Source of the DNA: Acinetobacter sp. C32I
GTDB lineage: Bacteria > Pseudomonadota > Gammaproteobacteria > Pseudomonadales > Moraxellaceae
Direction of reading: 5' to 3'
NCBI RefSeq assembly: GCF_023702715.1
Contig: NZ_CP098480.1
Coordinates: 2,852,001 to 2,916,000 of the forward strand
DNA length: 64,000 nucleotides
In this document: in pieces, positions 63,954-64,000 of the stretch
Position numbering within the stretch: the stretch's first letter is position 1
How the letters are laid out: every line of letters starts with the position of its first letter
The notes under the pieces: generated by a model
Database searches by the model: none
Told to the model about the DNA's origin: nothing
The model's input: the letters and a program-made list of their open reading frames with translations, nothing else
Translations under genes and position numbers: made by a program

Positions 63954-64000
63954 GTGAAAGATGACTATATTTTAATTGTCGATGATGAGCTACCGATCCG
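63954..64000 (+). CDS. phoB: Response regulator, PhoB-like, cut by the window edge
   Basis: Only the first 15 codons are seen, from a GTG with AAGGG 9 bases before it: KDDYILIVDDELPIR. This is the first strand and acidic pair (DD) of a CheY-like receiver. The wording (ILIVDDELPIR) resembles PhoB, whose E. coli form has ILVVEDEAPIR. Two Pho-box-like repeats upstream support an autoregulated phosphate-response regulator. The gene runs off the right edge; phoR would follow. Confidence 0.6.
   Translation, partial: MKDDYILIVDDELPI

Overview
The window looks like chromosomal DNA from an Acinetobacter-type gammaproteobacterium. This rests on moderate-to-low GC, the gene order lpxC-ftsZ-ftsA-ftsQ-ddl-murC-murG with dciA and an M23 peptidase beside it, divergent pyrE/crc, a Tsx/OmpK-type porin, and protein sequences that read as Moraxellaceae. 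Species is not assigned.

Layout. 1-2322 holds most of aceE (pyruvate dehydrogenase E1; its 3' end is off the left edge). 2527-11946 is cell envelope and division: M23 peptidase, dciA, lpxC, ftsZ, ftsA, ftsQ, ddlB, murC, murG. 12175-14605 is redox: gshB, then a Cys-type glutathione peroxidase divergent from an OhrR-like MarR regulator, which abuts a tiny DUF3565 gene. 14676-18927 is an AT-rich restriction-modification island with a Cro/CI-type regulator, two C5-cytosine methyltransferases and two homologous PD-(D/E)XK nuclease subunits. This is the architecture of heterodimeric enzymes of the BbvCI/Bpu10I kind that cut asymmetric sites. 19239-22367 is a second accessory segment (SDR, GNAT, an extra D-Ala-D-Ala ligase) bounded on the left by a 17-codon fossil of the pyrE 3' end and on the right by intact pyrE. 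22439-24743 is pyrE, crc, a GGA-rich candidate Csr/Rsm-type small RNA and a Spx/ArsC-like gene.

24811-34967 carries mostly housekeeping and hypothetical genes: DUF2147, an HSL-type esterase, a diguanylate cyclase, a GST, dsbD, an outer-membrane barrel, an ankyrin protein, an HPF-like ribosome factor, a Tsx/OmpK porin, a PAT-type acetyltransferase and a TPR-like protein. 35182-40788 is the urea ABC transporter urtABCDE (minus strand). Its urtA leader has an RBS-masking inverted repeat and a candidate sigma-54 promoter. 41049-43537 is parE and a YqiA-like esterase; 43800-45146 is a lipase-like hydrolase.

45225-54006 is a type VI secretion vgrG island. The live operon is vgrG, then an effector (LysM, PG-binding, M15-like peptidase and SleB-like hydrolase regions), then an LprI-like immunity protein. 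Downstream lie a decayed vgrG 3' end, two orphan lipoproteins, and a paralogue of the immunity protein preceded by the C-terminal fossil of another gene. This looks like a record of successive effector replacements.

54184-64000 returns to core genes: dsbB, gshA, DUF924, a DUF4136-like lipoprotein, DUF445, a methionine-type aminotransferase, a MATE transporter, an SDR under a palindromic operator with a divergent TetR regulator, and the first codons of a PhoB-like response regulator behind two Pho-box-like repeats. Two copies of a three-hairpin intergenic repeat (35021-35121, 59022-59120) differ by compensatory base changes. No rRNA, tRNA, insertion sequence, integrase or CRISPR array was seen.
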